37,685 bases of DNA. Origin: Companilactobacillus mindensis DSM 14500. Lineage in GTDB: Bacteria; Bacillota; Bacilli; Lactobacillales; Lactobacillaceae. The translations under genes were made by a program, and so were the position numbers. Where the stretch lies: the NCBI RefSeq assembly GCF_001434275.1, contig NZ_AZEZ01000069.1, positions 1 through 37,685 on the forward strand, in the 5' to 3' direction. This document shows positions 16,315-24,587 of this stretch, one piece after another (the first letter of the stretch is position 1; the number at the start of each line of letters is the position of its first letter). Under the pieces are notes generated by a model. That model did no database searches and was not told the DNA's origin. It was given only the letters and a program-made list of their open reading frames with translations.

Positions 16315-17316
16315 TTATTTTGTAGAACCACGTTTAACAATGCTGTATGGCAATTTGATAGTATTTTCATCAATTTGTTCTTGGTTCATCATCTTAGTCA
16401 AAAGACGCATTGAAACAGCACCGATATCATATAGAGGTTCTTCGATTGAACTCATCTTAGGACGAGTTACTTCACAAAGGATAGTATCGTTACTTGTTAC
16501 CAATTCGAAGTCATCAGGGATCTTAACTCCAGATTTAGTAGCTGAGTTCAAAATACCAGAAGCCAATAGGTCATCTGTTACATAAGCGGCAGTTGCGCCA
16601 CTGCTCTTAACGGCATCCCAGATTGCTTCTCCGGCACGAACTGAATAGTCTGCTTCGAAGACCAAGTTAGATGAAAAGTTCAAGTGAGCTTTCTTCAAGG
16701 CTTTCTTGTAGCCATCTAATCTGAATTTACCATCGATAGGATTTTCCAATGAACCACCAACAAAGGCGATTTTCTTGTGGCCATTTTGTGTCAATTGACC
16801 AACTACACTGGCAACAGCATCAGTAAAGTCAATATTTACACTGGCACTTTCATTATTCTTATCGACAGAACCAGCCAAAACGATTGGTGTCTTTGAGTTT
16901 GCTAAGATACGTTTGAGTTTCTTAGACATTTGTTTACCCATGTAAATAATTCCATCAACTTGCTTTGATAACAAATTATTCAAAATTTGCTCGTCATCGC
17001 CAACAGATTCTTGTAAACTTGTAAGAATAATATTGTACTTGTACATTGAGGCAACATCATCGATCCCCTTAGCCAATGATGCGTAATACAAGTTAGTGAT
17101 ATCAGGTAAAATTACCCCAATAGTTGTACTCTTTTTACTTGCCAGTCCACGGGCAACAGCATTAGGACGGTAATTCAAACGGTCGATAACTTCCAAGACA
17201 CGTTTTCTAGTTTCTTCCTTTACATTGGCATTGCCATTCACTACACGTGAAATAGTTGCCATTGAAACATTGGCTGCCTCAGCTACATCATAGATTGTTA
17301 CTACTTTTTTCTCCAT
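16315..17316 (-). CDS. ccpA: Catabolite control protein A
   Basis: 333 residues, LacI/GalR family. The N-terminal helix-turn-helix is VTIYDVAEAANVSMATISRVV, with the hinge helix NYRPNAVARGLASKK near 50-65 that inserts into the cre minor groove. The effector domain follows, beginning TTIGVILPDITNLYYA. CcpA with HPr-Ser-P represses or activates carbon-use genes at cre sites. Identity is supported by the divergent pepQ neighbour, the classical lactobacillar arrangement, and by a cre site overlapping its own -35 box, which suggests autoregulation. GAGAGTG precedes the ATG. Confidence 0.95.
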   Translation of the reverse strand: MEKKVVTIYDVAEAANVSMATISRVVNGNANVKEETRKRVLEVIDRLNYRPNAVARGLASKKSTTIGVILPDITNLYYASLAKGIDDVASMYKYNIILTSLQESVGDDEQILNNLLSKQVDGIIYMGKQMSKKLKRILANSKTPIVLAGSVDKNNESASVNIDFTDAVASVVGQLTQNGHKKIAFVGGSLENPIDGKFRLDGYKKALKKAHLNFSSNLVFEADYSVRAGEAIWDAVKSSGATAAYVTDDLLASGILNSATKSGVKIPDDFELVTSNDTILCEVTRPKMSSIEEPLYDIGAVSMRLLTKMMNQEQIDENTIKLPYSIVKRGSTK

Positions 17317-17358
17317 TAATATTCACTCTCTCAAACAATATTTTCATTAATTAACTCT

Positions 17359-17387
17359 AATTTATCAAAGATTTTTACATTTTGCAA
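17359..17387 (-). promoter_or_regulatory. ccpA promoter
   Basis: On the minus strand, TTGCAA (complement of 17382-17387), a 17-base spacer and TAAATT (complement of 17359-17364). The -35 box is half of the cre site. Confidence 0.5.
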
Positions 17388-17396
17388 GCGGTTTCT
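17382..17396. promoter_or_regulatory. cre operator in the ccpA-pepQ intergenic region
   Basis: TTGCAAGCGGTTTCT matches every defined position of the cre consensus WTGNAANCGNWNNCW. It overlaps the ccpA -35 box and lies about 55 bases upstream of the pepQ -10, a placing that fits CcpA autorepression and control of pepQ. Confidence 0.8.
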
Positions 17397-17447
17397 ACAT
17401 TATTGGTATATGTTTTCATATTTTTTCAAAAAGAAAATCATTTTCAG

Positions 17448-17456
17448 TGATATACT
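17448..17456 (+). promoter_or_regulatory. Extended -10 promoter of pepQ
   Basis: TGATATACT gives the TGN extension plus TATACT, 32 bases before the pepQ ATG. The -35 region is weak, as is common for extended -10 promoters. Confidence 0.6.
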
Positions 17457-17488
17457 ACTAATAAATATTGTCGTAAAGGAGTATTTTC

Positions 17489-18589
17489 ATGAAGAAACAA
17501 TTAATAGCATTACAAGAGTATTTAAATCAAAACGGACTTGACGCCGCTTATGTCTCAAATCCTACTGATATCAACTATTTCACTGGTTTTTACAGTGATC
17601 CGGTCGAACGTATTCTTGCTCTTCTAGTTTTCCCAGATAAAGATCCTTTTATCTTCGCTCCTCAACTTGAAGTCGAAGCTGCTAAAGAAGCTGGTTTTGA
17701 TAAGGATGTTTTCGGTTATCTCGACCACGAGAATCCATTTGCTTTGATGGCTGGTCACATTAAGGATGTCGCTGGTACCCCTGTTAAATGGGCTATCGAA
17801 AAAGATGACATGTCCGTTCAAAAGCTCGAAGCACTCGAACAACAATTCCCTGACGCTCAGTTCCCTAACAATCTTTCCCGCTACATGGAAAACGCTAAGT
17901 TGATCAAAACGCCGGAAGAAATTGCCGAATTAAAAGCTGCTGGTGACGAAGCGGACTATGCCTTCTCAGTTGCTTTCAATGCCATTAGGGAAGGCCGCAC
18001 TGAACAAGAAGTCGTTGCTGAAATTGAATACGCTATGATGAAAAAAGGCGTTATGCACATGAGTTTTGACACGATCGTTCAAGCTGGTGCCAATGCTGCT
18101 AATCCACACGGTGGTCCCGAAAAAACACCGATCGAAAAGAACGAATTAGTTCTCTTCGATTTGGGAACAGTTCACAACGGCTATATCAGTGATGCTTCCA
18201 GAACCGTAGCTTTTGGCAAACCTGATGACAAGTCTCTCGATATTTATAAAGTTGACCTAGAAGCACAATACGCTGCTATGGACGCTGCCAAACCTGGTAT
18301 CACAGCTGCTGAACTTGATAAAGTTGCCCGTGACATCATTACTAAGGCCGGTTATGGCGAATACTTCATTCACCGTTTAGGTCACGGTATGGGTACTTCA
18401 GAACACGAATTCCCATCAATCATGGAAGGTAACGACATGGTCCTTAAACCAGGTATGTGCTTCTCGATCGAACCCGGTATTTATATTCCTAACGTTGCTG
18501 GTGTCAGAATTGAAGACTGTGTCTACATCACTGAAGATGGTTGCGAACCATTCACACAAACTTCTAAAGAATTGAAATATATCGATTAA
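17489..18589 (+). CDS. pepQ: Xaa-Pro dipeptidase PepQ (peptidase M24)
   Basis: 366 residues, typical length. The N-terminal creatinase-like domain (to about 130) is followed by the pita-bread metallopeptidase fold. Metal ligands are seen in LFDLGT, SDASRT, HRLGHGMG, EFPS and SIEPGIY, and again in the RIEDCVYI strand. It hydrolyses dipeptides with C-terminal proline in the cytosol, complementing PepV. AAAGGAG lies eight bases from the ATG. Divergent pairing with ccpA identifies it as PepQ rather than a generic aminopeptidase P. Confidence 0.94.
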   Translation: MKKQLIALQEYLNQNGLDAAYVSNPTDINYFTGFYSDPVERILALLVFPDKDPFIFAPQLEVEAAKEAGFDKDVFGYLDHENPFALMAGHIKDVAGTPVKWAIEKDDMSVQKLEALEQQFPDAQFPNNLSRYMENAKLIKTPEEIAELKAAGDEADYAFSVAFNAIREGRTEQEVVAEIEYAMMKKGVMHMSFDTIVQAGANAANPHGGPEKTPIEKNELVLFDLGTVHNGYISDASRTVAFGKPDDKSLDIYKVDLEAQYAAMDAAKPGITAAELDKVARDIITKAGYGEYFIHRLGHGMGTSEHEFPSIMEGNDMVLKPGMCFSIEPGIYIPNVAGVRIEDCVYITEDGCEPFTQTSKELKYID

Positions 18590-18637
18590 TCACAATAATT
18601 TTTGTGCATCTGCATAATTAAGCAAATATCCTTTCAT
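18590..18637 (-). CDS. Possible 15-codon mini-ORF with its own ribosome site
   Basis: ATG at 18637 to TGA at 18590 encodes MKGYLLNYADAQKLL. On this strand AAAAGGAG ends ten bases before the ATG. The AAAAGG of that site pairs with CCTTTT just upstream (18664-18669), so it would be hidden in a hairpin. It converges on the pepQ stop codon. Its size makes any claim of function speculative; it could be chance. Confidence 0.3.
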   Translation of the reverse strand: MKGYLLNYADAQKLL

Positions 18638-18710
18638 TTTTTTCACGCTCCTTTTGTTGATATAAAAGGATTTGTGAAAGAAATTTCAGTAACTTGCTTA
18701 TGAATTTGCA
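18611..18710. repeat. Long imperfect inverted repeat downstream of pepQ
   Basis: TGCA/TGCA and TAAGCAA/TTGCTTA form outer helices. TTTCAC/GTGAAA (18641-18646 with 18674-18679) and CCTTTT/AAAAGG (18650-18655 with 18664-18669, 8-nt loop) form the tip. The rod of about 100 nt with internal loops could be an RNA leader for the mini-ORF or a free small RNA. Confidence 0.5.
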
Positions 18711-18765
18711 TATTGGATATACCATGATAGCTAAATGTGTTATTATATATAAATAATCATTCAAA

Positions 18766-18891
18766 CATGCCATATCAGAACAATGGTTATTCTGAGAAGG
18801 ATCCTTTCGATATGGCATGATAGTAACAACCATTCACAAAAATACATGCATAATAAAATCCCTAACTGACTAGTTCAGTTAGGGATTTTTT
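18766..18891 (+). ncRNA. Candidate small RNA ending in a strong terminator
   Basis: A perfect 11-bp closing stem (CATGCCATATC at 18766-18776 with GATATGGCATG at 18809-18819) encloses two small hairpins, CAGAA/TTCTG and GAAGG/CTTTC. About 35 bases later comes the terminator at 18855-18891. The AT-rich TATTATATAT near 18741 could be a -10, but no good -35 is seen. The terminator may simply serve pepQ or the convergent ytxGH genes. Confidence 0.4.
18855..18891. terminator. Terminator between pepQ and ytxH
   Basis: Stem ATCCCTAACTGA / TCAGTTAGGGAT with a 5-nt loop, followed by TTTTTT on the plus strand and by TTTTA on the minus strand. It can serve both the plus-strand transcript and the convergent ytxG-ytxH operon. 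Confidence 0.88.
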
Positions 18892-18909
18892 GTCGTTGTC
18901 ATTATTGAA

Positions 18910-19200
18910 TTATTCTTTAATGTCATCTTCGTCAAAGACAATATTAGAATCATCTTCATCATCTTTGATCTTATCAACTGTTTCTGCCATGTGATCTTTC
19001 AAGGCATCTGTCTTTTCGTTGAATGAATCGATCAAGTCGTTGTTAGTATTCAGGCCAACACCACCGTTGTTGAAGTCGCCACGGATAGTTTTGATATTTT
19101 CCAATACTTTTTGGCCCGAATCACTGGTTAAATACTTAGAGGCCAAATATCCTGATGCACAGCCCAACACTAGGCCTAAAGCGAAATGATTATTTTTCAT
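18910..19200 (-). CDS. ytxH: YtxH-like protein
   Basis: 96 residues. It begins with a glycine-rich hydrophobic segment (FALGLVLGCASGYLASKYL, about 6-24), followed by SDSGQKVLENIK. That pattern is the YtxH domain. The C-terminus is strongly acidic (DDEDDSNIVFDEDDIKE). The family is membrane-associated and stress-linked in other Firmicutes, but its molecular role is unknown. It follows the DUF948 gene by two bases, the usual ytxG-ytxH pair, close to ccpA as in many Bacilli. Its ribosome site is weak, suggesting coupling to ytxG. Confidence 0.82.
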   Translation of the reverse strand: MKNNHFALGLVLGCASGYLASKYLTSDSGQKVLENIKTIRGDFNNGGVGLNTNNDLIDSFNEKTDALKDHMAETVDKIKDDEDDSNIVFDEDDIKE

Positions 19201-19202
19201 AG

Positions 19203-19613
19203 TTAATTATTCTTCTTTCTAGGCCAAATTTTAGCTGCTGTTTTGGCAACCGTAGCTAAATTAGCGAGTGTCAACATATTTTGGAAATTGAAGCCAGTGT
19301 TTGGCTTTTCTTCAGTAGCCTTAGCAGATTTCTTACCAAGGTTCTCAACGGTATCAAACAAAGGATTTAACTTGCTTGATTTGGAATTGACATCATCCAT
19401 CAAAGTATTTGTCTTATCAACTAATTTAGTACTTTGATCCATGATCTGCTCAGTATTCTTAGAAAGTACTTCAACCATTTTGGTTGTTTCCTTCATTGTT
19501 TCTTGCAATTCTTGAAGCAATTTAGCAGTTTGAACTAAAGTTCTGGCTAAATACACAACCAATACTACAAAAGCAACTGCTGCGATTAATCCTGCAATTT
19601 GTCCACCAGTCAT
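19203..19613 (-). CDS. ytxG: DUF948 protein (YtxG-like)
   Basis: 136 residues. An N-terminal membrane helix (IAGLIAAVAFVVLVVYLA, about 5-23) is followed by a long heptad-like helix (KLLQELQETMKETTKMVEVL and onward) expected to form a coiled coil, then a short basic tail (WPRKKNN). This is the standard DUF948 layout. It is probably a membrane-anchored cytosolic coiled-coil protein paired with YtxH. GGAGGG precedes the ATG. Confidence 0.85.
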   Translation of the reverse strand: MTGGQIAGLIAAVAFVVLVVYLARTLVQTAKLLQELQETMKETTKMVEVLSKNTEQIMDQSTKLVDKTNTLMDDVNSKSSKLNPLFDTVENLGKKSAKATEEKPNTGFNFQNMLTLANLATVAKTAAKIWPRKKNN

Positions 19614-19679
19614 AATCTTACCCTCCTGTATTTTAATAGCACTTTCATACTAGCATTTTATTAAATCAACGGCAATCAA

Positions 19680-20279
19680 TTACCAATTAATCCAACTTTG
19701 CCACTGCTTTTCGAGCTTTTTGATAGCATTGCCACGGTGACTGATCTGGTTCTTTTCTTCAACAGTCATTTGTGCCATCGTCTTATCCAATTCAGGGATA
19801 TAAAACAACGGATCGTATCCGAAACCATCATCCCCTTCGGGGAAAGCCCCAATCAAGCCTTTGACCTCGCCTTCAACGACTAGATCTTCGTCATTGTTAG
19901 GATTAGCAAAGACTAATGTCGAAACGAATCGAGCCGTTCGCTTTTCCTTAGGTACGCCACCTAATTCCATCAATAGCTTGGCATTGTTGGCTGCATCGTT
20001 GTGGTCTCCGGCATAACGTGCTGAATAGACGCCAGGTCTGCCATACAATGCGTCAACTTGTAACCCAGAGTCATCAGCGATAGTTGGTAAGTTAAACCGT
20101 TCCATCACCGCATGAGCCTTCAAGGTAGCATTCTCCTGGAAAGTTTTCCCCGTTTCTCTAATTTCAGGAAAATCAGGAAAATCTAGCAATGTTTTTAAAA
20201 CAAAGTCCTGATCGTTAAAGACGCTCTTGAATTCACGAGCTTTACCAGGATTCTTAGTTGCGATTATTATTTCTTTCAT
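19680..20279 (-). CDS. rdgB: XTP/dITP diphosphatase (RdgB/HAM1)
   Basis: 199 residues from the ATG at 20279, chosen because GGAGG lies six bases upstream; an in-frame TTG four codons earlier overlaps that site. Motifs are IIIATKNPGKAREF at the start, IADDSGLQVDAL near 70, GVYSARYAG, and GFGYDPLFYIP and SHRGNAIKKL near the end. It hydrolyses non-canonical purine triphosphates (XTP, dITP, ITP) to monophosphates, keeping them out of DNA and RNA. It overlaps the end of the glutamate racemase gene by 26 bases, a common Firmicute pairing. Confidence 0.93.
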   Translation of the reverse strand: MKEIIIATKNPGKAREFKSVFNDQDFVLKTLLDFPDFPEIRETGKTFQENATLKAHAVMERFNLPTIADDSGLQVDALYGRPGVYSARYAGDHNDAANNAKLLMELGGVPKEKRTARFVSTLVFANPNNDEDLVVEGEVKGLIGAFPEGDDGFGYDPLFYIPELDKTMAQMTVEEKNQISHRGNAIKKLEKQWQSWINW

Positions 20280-21081
20280 CTTCTCCTCCAATTTTTACTA
20301 AACTGATCTCATCGATATCCGTATTCAACCATTGTTTGGCTAATCTTGAAAAGTCTTCGATATCGGCTGTGGCGTGCAATCTTAATACATGGTGCTTTTG
20401 ATCGTTCAATAAGTTATTTTCAGCTAAATAATTTTTAGTTGTCTCTACTGTGCTGACCGCTGGATCGATCAACTTGGTATTTGGCAAATATTGATTGATC
20501 TGCTTTTTCAACATTGGAAAATGCGTGCATCCCAAGATCAACGTATCATAGTTGCTGGCTTCAAATGGTTTCAAAGTCGTTGCAATCGTATTTTGAGCTG
20601 CCTGACTATCTGCTTGGTCAGCTTCAACAATCGCTACGAATTTTTGGGCGGCAATTCCGCGGACGGTTATTTTAGGATCGATCTCTTTTAGAGTTTGACT
20701 GTAACTCTTAGAATTGATTGTCGATTCCGTTCCGATGATACCTACATGCTTTGTCTTAGTAGTCTTCGCAGCTTCTTTGGCTCCTGGTTTGATGACGCCC
20801 AACATAGGGACGGTAAATTCTTTTCGCAATTCTGATAATGCATTGGCTGTAGCTGTATTGCAGCCATAAATAATCAATTTAACATTTTGGCTAGTTAAAT
20901 ACTGTACCATTTCGCGTGTATAAGCTATGATTTGGTCATGAGTTTTTACACCATAAGGCATTCTTGCTTCATCACCAATGAAAATGACATTCTCATTTGG
21001 CAACTGTTTGATGACTTCTTTGACGACCGTCAAGCCGCCTAGTCCAGAATCTAGTACTCCAATTGGTCTTTGATCACTCAT
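20254..21081 (-). CDS. racE: Glutamate racemase
   Basis: 275 residues. The two catalytic cysteines are visible: C74 in YGCNTATAN and C185 in LGCTHFPM. The N-terminal GVLDSGLGGLTV gives the Asp/Ser pair that positions the substrate. It makes D-glutamate for peptidoglycan in the cytosol. The last codons overlap the rdgB start. MurI and RacE are names for the same enzyme; RacE is usual in Gram-positives. Confidence 0.95.
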   Translation of the reverse strand: MSDQRPIGVLDSGLGGLTVVKEVIKQLPNENVIFIGDEARMPYGVKTHDQIIAYTREMVQYLTSQNVKLIIYGCNTATANALSELRKEFTVPMLGVIKPGAKEAAKTTKTKHVGIIGTESTINSKSYSQTLKEIDPKITVRGIAAQKFVAIVEADQADSQAAQNTIATTLKPFEASNYDTLILGCTHFPMLKKQINQYLPNTKLIDPAVSTVETTKNYLAENNLLNDQKHHVLRLHATADIEDFSRLAKQWLNTDIDEISLVKIGGEDERNNNRN

Positions 21082-21177
21082 AATGTTACCCCTGCCTTCA
21101 TTTAAGCGAATTATCTGTATTTTATGAAAATTATTATGTTCTATCTTTTACATTGACTTAAAAAGCAATTATTCTAA

Positions 21178-21186
21178 TGATATAAT
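21178..21186 (+). promoter_or_regulatory. Extended -10 promoter of the DUF2507 gene
   Basis: TGATATAAT combines the TGN extension with a perfect TATAAT, about 29 bases before the ATG. A TTGACT at 21153-21158 is 22 bases away, too far for a normal spacer. Confidence 0.6.
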
Positions 21187-21214
21187 GAATTGTCTGAAAA
21201 AAGGAGTTAAAATA

Positions 21215-21700
21215 ATGGCCGAAAAATCTAAAGATCTCAATAAATCAACGTTAACAGATGCCCTACAAAAAGAAAAAGATGGTGAAAATGTAGGCACAGA
21301 TACGTTAACCGAAAGCTACTTTGCAGTTTCGGTACTCCGTGATTTTATCCTTCCTGACCTTCTCGATAAAGATACCGTTGAACTACTATATTGGGCCGGT
21401 AAGAATCTTAGCCGTCAATTAATCCTTGATATGGAAAGTTTACCAGAATTATTCGTTAAAGCAGGTTTTGGAAAACTAGAAATCGTTAAGCAAACACCTA
21501 CTAGCTACACATATAAACTAACTGGTCCCGAAGTTGAACAACGTTTCGATACTAATAACGATGATCCTGAGTTTTCATTAGAAACTGGAATAATTGCTGA
21601 AACTGTCGAAAAAACTATCAGTGCGTACTCCTTAGGAACTTACACTGTCAACAGTAAAGCCAAAAGCGTTTCAATTAAAATACAAATTGATCGAAACTAA
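21215..21700 (+). CDS. DUF2507 protein (YslB-like)
   Basis: 161 residues from the ATG at 21215, which has AAAGGAG eight bases upstream. The frame extends ten codons further but that lies over the promoter. The core YFAVSVLRDFILPDLLDKDT, then LLYWAGKNLSRQL and FGKLEIVKQTPTSYTYKLTG, matches the DUF2507/YslB family, a small alpha/beta fold related to V4R-like proteins. Function is unknown. It is divergent from racE, ends at a strong terminator and is convergent with trxA. Confidence 0.85.
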   Translation: MAEKSKDLNKSTLTDALQKEKDGENVGTDTLTESYFAVSVLRDFILPDLLDKDTVELLYWAGKNLSRQLILDMESLPELFVKAGFGKLEIVKQTPTSYTYKLTGPEVEQRFDTNNDDPEFSLETGIIAETVEKTISAYSLGTYTVNSKAKSVSIKIQIDRN

Positions 21701-21744
21701 AGTATACACCTAAAAACGATCAAAATGGTAGTGTACAAGCATAC

Positions 21745-21791
21745 AAAAAAAGATCCAGCGACTGATTTATCAGCTGCTGGATCTTTTTTTT
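21745..21791. terminator. Bidirectional terminator between DUF2507 and trxA
   Basis: An A-run, GATCCAGC, a 16-nt loop, GCTGGATC and a T-run. The A and T runs make it effective on both strands. Confidence 0.9.
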
Positions 21792-21795
21792 CTTC

Positions 21796-22107
21796 TTAAT
21801 CTGAATAGCCATCAAGAATCTTTTCAAGTTGAGCCTTGTTGTGGAAACCAGTTAGCTTTTCAACAACTTCGCCATCTTTTTTAATGATCAAAGTAGGAAT
21901 AGCCATAATTCCAAAGTCTTTAGGTGTATTAGGATTTGCATCCACGTCCATCTTCAAGAACTTAACGGAATCATCATTCTCTGACAATTCTTCGATTACA
22001 GGTGATTGCATACGACACGGACCACACCAAGTTGCCCAAAAGTCTACAAGTACGACACCATCTTTAGTTTCTTCTGTAAAATCTTTATCTGTTACTTCAT
22101 CAACCAT
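21796..22107 (-). CDS. trxA: Thioredoxin
   Basis: 103 residues from the ATG at 22107, chosen because AAAGGAG lies eight bases upstream; the GTG three codons earlier abuts that site. The redox centre is WCGPC (C28, C31) and the cis-proline loop is MAIPTLII (P71). It is the cytosolic disulfide reductant recycled by thioredoxin reductase. It follows mutS2 by about 70 bases on the same strand, as in many lactobacilli. Confidence 0.95.
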   Translation of the reverse strand: MVDEVTDKDFTEETKDGVVLVDFWATWCGPCRMQSPVIEELSENDDSVKFLKMDVDANPNTPKDFGIMAIPTLIIKKDGEVVEKLTGFHNKAQLEKILDGYSD

Positions 22108-22176
22108 TTTATTCACTCCTTTTTAACTAGTAGAATCTTAGCATTAATTGCTCACAATCTAAAATATTCTGTCTTA

Positions 22177-24531
22177 TTATAGATCAACGATTGTTGCTCC
22201 AGAACCACCTGAACTTGCGGGTGCATAGCCAAATGATTTTACTCGAGGATTTCTTTGCAAATAGTTAGTAACGCCTTTTCTAATTACTCCAGTACCAAAG
22301 CCATGGACGATGGTTACTTGGTTGTAACCGGCTAACAAGGCTGAATCAATGTATTGATCCAATTCAGTCATTGCTTCTTCGTAACGTTTACCACGTAGAT
22401 CCAACTTGCTCGACAAACCTGAACTCTTAGTCCGACGAACCATAGTTGGCTTCTTCTCTGGTTCTGGTTCAGCGTTTTGAACCTTCTCTAAGTCGTCAGC
22501 ACTGAATTTCATCTTCAAGATACCTAGTTGCACATCGAATTGACCATTCTTATCTTTACGAACGATCGTTCCAATTTGGTCGTAAGACAATGTCTTAACG
22601 CTGTCGCCGACTTTTAATTGTTGACGACGTTTGTTGCGACGCAAAACTTTGTTCTTCTTAATAGCTTCGTCTTGGTGCAAGTTCTTCAAACCAGTCTTAG
22701 CTGAAATGATCTGATCTTCTTTGACCGCCACACCATCTTGTTCAAGTTTGCGTAAACGTTCAACGATCTTGTCGGATTCTCTTCTAGCCTTAGCTACGAT
22801 TTGATTAGCTCGTACTTTGGCTGCTTGGATTTCAGAATTTTTCGATTTATCAAGATTGTCAGCTTTTTCTTCATAATTCTTTTGAACGCTCTTATTCTTG
22901 TCCAATTGAATCTTCAACTGATCATTCTTCTGTTCAAATTCTTTACGACGATTCTCAAGATCGGCAATCATATTGTTCAAGTCTTGACTCTCGCCATCCA
23001 TCAACGACTGTCCACGTTCAACAACTGAGCGGTCCATTCCTAAACGAGCAGCAATATTGAAGGCATTACTTGCACCAGGAATACCGATCAACAGCCGATA
23101 CGTTGGTTTAAGCGACTTGTCGTCAAATTCCATACTGGCGTTGATCGTCTCTGGCGTATTGTAAGCAAAAACTTTCAACTCAGGATAGTGAGTCGTAGCC
23201 ATGATGTAACAGTTCGACTTAGCTAAACGTTCCAAAATAGCGATCGCAATAGCAGCACCTTCTTGGGGATCAGTTCCGGCACCTAGTTCATCGATTAAAA
23301 CTAAACTGTGCTCTGAAACTTTGTGGATGATATTAATAATATTATCCATGTGTGAGGAGAAAGTACTCAAGTTTTGTTCAATTGACTGTTCATCACCGAT
23401 ATCAACGAAAACTTCATCAAAGACCGCTACTTCACTCTCTTCACGAGCTGGGATAAAGAGTCCGGCTTGGGCCATCAGTTGAATCAAACCTAAAGTTTTC
23501 ATCGTGATAGTTTTACCACCAGTATTCGGACCGGTGATCAACATCGTCTTGTATCCATCCCCCATGCGAATATCATTAGCTACGACCTTGTCTGGGTCGA
23601 TTAGAGGGTGTTTTGCGTTATGTAGGTTAACTATATGATCATCCGAAATAATTGGCTCAGTGGCCTTTATTTCCTTAGCATACTTAGCTTTAGCATTGAT
23701 TAGGTCAAATTGAGCTAAAACTTCGTTGTTTTTAACGATCTCGTCGATCTCAGGACGTACTAAATTAGACAAGTTGTTGAGGATTCTGATCTCTTCAGAC
23801 TTCTCAGAAACCTGTGCTTCATGCAACTGGTTGTTCAAACCAACTACCGCTTGAGGCTCGATATACAAAGTCTGTCCACTGGCACTTTGGTCGTGAACTA
23901 CACCACCGAACTTGGCCTTGTACTCAGTCTTAACCGGGATAACAAAACGGTCATCACGCAAAGTCACAATCGCTTCGGTCAAATACTTAGTGTTTTTACC
24001 ACGTGTATATTGACCCATAGCTTCTCTGATCTGGTCATTGTATCGACTGATACGCGTTCTGATGTATTTCAAGTCATCAGAAGCTGTGTCGAGCACACGT
24101 CCAGTATCATCCAAAGACCGAGCAATCCGTTTCGTCAAAGCTGGATTGTCGATCAAGTTGTCATTCAGATCGTAAAGTTGACGCAAGTCTAATTGTTCAT
24201 CTTTTAAAGTTTCAAAAAATTCTTTTAATTCACTGGTATTTTGGAGCACTTGGCCAATTTGAGCCAATTCTGTTCCATTTAAATTACCGTCTTTTTTCAA
24301 ACGGTTAGCTTGGTCGTGTAGATCAGCTAATTTTCTAACCGGGATTTCACCCTTAATACGGATAATATCGGCTCCATCTTTGGTTTGATCGATCAATCTT
24401 TGAACGATCGATTCAACCGACATCGGCATTAATTTATGTAAGAGAGTTTTCCCGCGCGTTGTGATCAGATATTTGGCAATTTCAGCTTTGATCTTGTCAA
24501 ATTCCAATACTTTCAAAGCTTTATTATTCAT
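22177..24531 (-). CDS. mutS2: Endonuclease MutS2
   Basis: 784 residues, full length. The N-terminal core and clamp are followed by the ABC-type ATPase with Walker A GPNTGGKT at about 332-340 and Walker B VLIDELGAGTDPQEG. A long coiled coil spans about 500-620, then comes a KOW-like segment. The C-terminal Smr nuclease domain starts at LDLRGKRYEEA (about 712) and contains IVHGFGTG. MutS2 acts on recombination intermediates and on collided ribosomes; it is not the mismatch-repair MutS. AGGAGAG precedes the ATG. Confidence 0.95.
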   Translation of the reverse strand: MNNKALKVLEFDKIKAEIAKYLITTRGKTLLHKLMPMSVESIVQRLIDQTKDGADIIRIKGEIPVRKLADLHDQANRLKKDGNLNGTELAQIGQVLQNTSELKEFFETLKDEQLDLRQLYDLNDNLIDNPALTKRIARSLDDTGRVLDTASDDLKYIRTRISRYNDQIREAMGQYTRGKNTKYLTEAIVTLRDDRFVIPVKTEYKAKFGGVVHDQSASGQTLYIEPQAVVGLNNQLHEAQVSEKSEEIRILNNLSNLVRPEIDEIVKNNEVLAQFDLINAKAKYAKEIKATEPIISDDHIVNLHNAKHPLIDPDKVVANDIRMGDGYKTMLITGPNTGGKTITMKTLGLIQLMAQAGLFIPAREESEVAVFDEVFVDIGDEQSIEQNLSTFSSHMDNIINIIHKVSEHSLVLIDELGAGTDPQEGAAIAIAILERLAKSNCYIMATTHYPELKVFAYNTPETINASMEFDDKSLKPTYRLLIGIPGASNAFNIAARLGMDRSVVERGQSLMDGESQDLNNMIADLENRRKEFEQKNDQLKIQLDKNKSVQKNYEEKADNLDKSKNSEIQAAKVRANQIVAKARRESDKIVERLRKLEQDGVAVKEDQIISAKTGLKNLHQDEAIKKNKVLRRNKRRQQLKVGDSVKTLSYDQIGTIVRKDKNGQFDVQLGILKMKFSADDLEKVQNAEPEPEKKPTMVRRTKSSGLSSKLDLRGKRYEEAMTELDQYIDSALLAGYNQVTIVHGFGTGVIRKGVTNYLQRNPRVKSFGYAPASSGGSGATIVDL

Positions 24532-24554
24532 AAATCTCTCCTAATTGCAAAATA

Positions 24555-24579
24555 AGGCTGAAACATCACGTCTCAGCCT
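24555..24579. other. Hairpin between cvpA and mutS2
   Basis: AGGCTGA / TCAGCCT with an 11-nt loop. On the operon strand only TATTTTG follows, a poor terminator, while the plus strand has a T-run. It may be an attenuator or processing hairpin between the two genes. Confidence 0.45.
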
Positions 24580-24587
24580 CAAGTTTT

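Noticed and set aside
18611-18710. 6S RNA
   Set aside because: The rod shape is suggestive, but it is only about 100 nt, has no proper central bubble and no clear promoter. Calling it 6S would be a guess.
18618-18833. 71-codon minus-strand frame over the pepQ-ytxH gap
   Set aside because: It runs through two inverted repeats, has no ribosome site and shows no protein-like pattern. The short frame at 18590-18637 is better supported, though still weak.
24555-24579. Strong terminator between cvpA and mutS2
   Set aside because: On the operon strand the hairpin lacks a continuous T-tract, so it was listed only as a hairpin.
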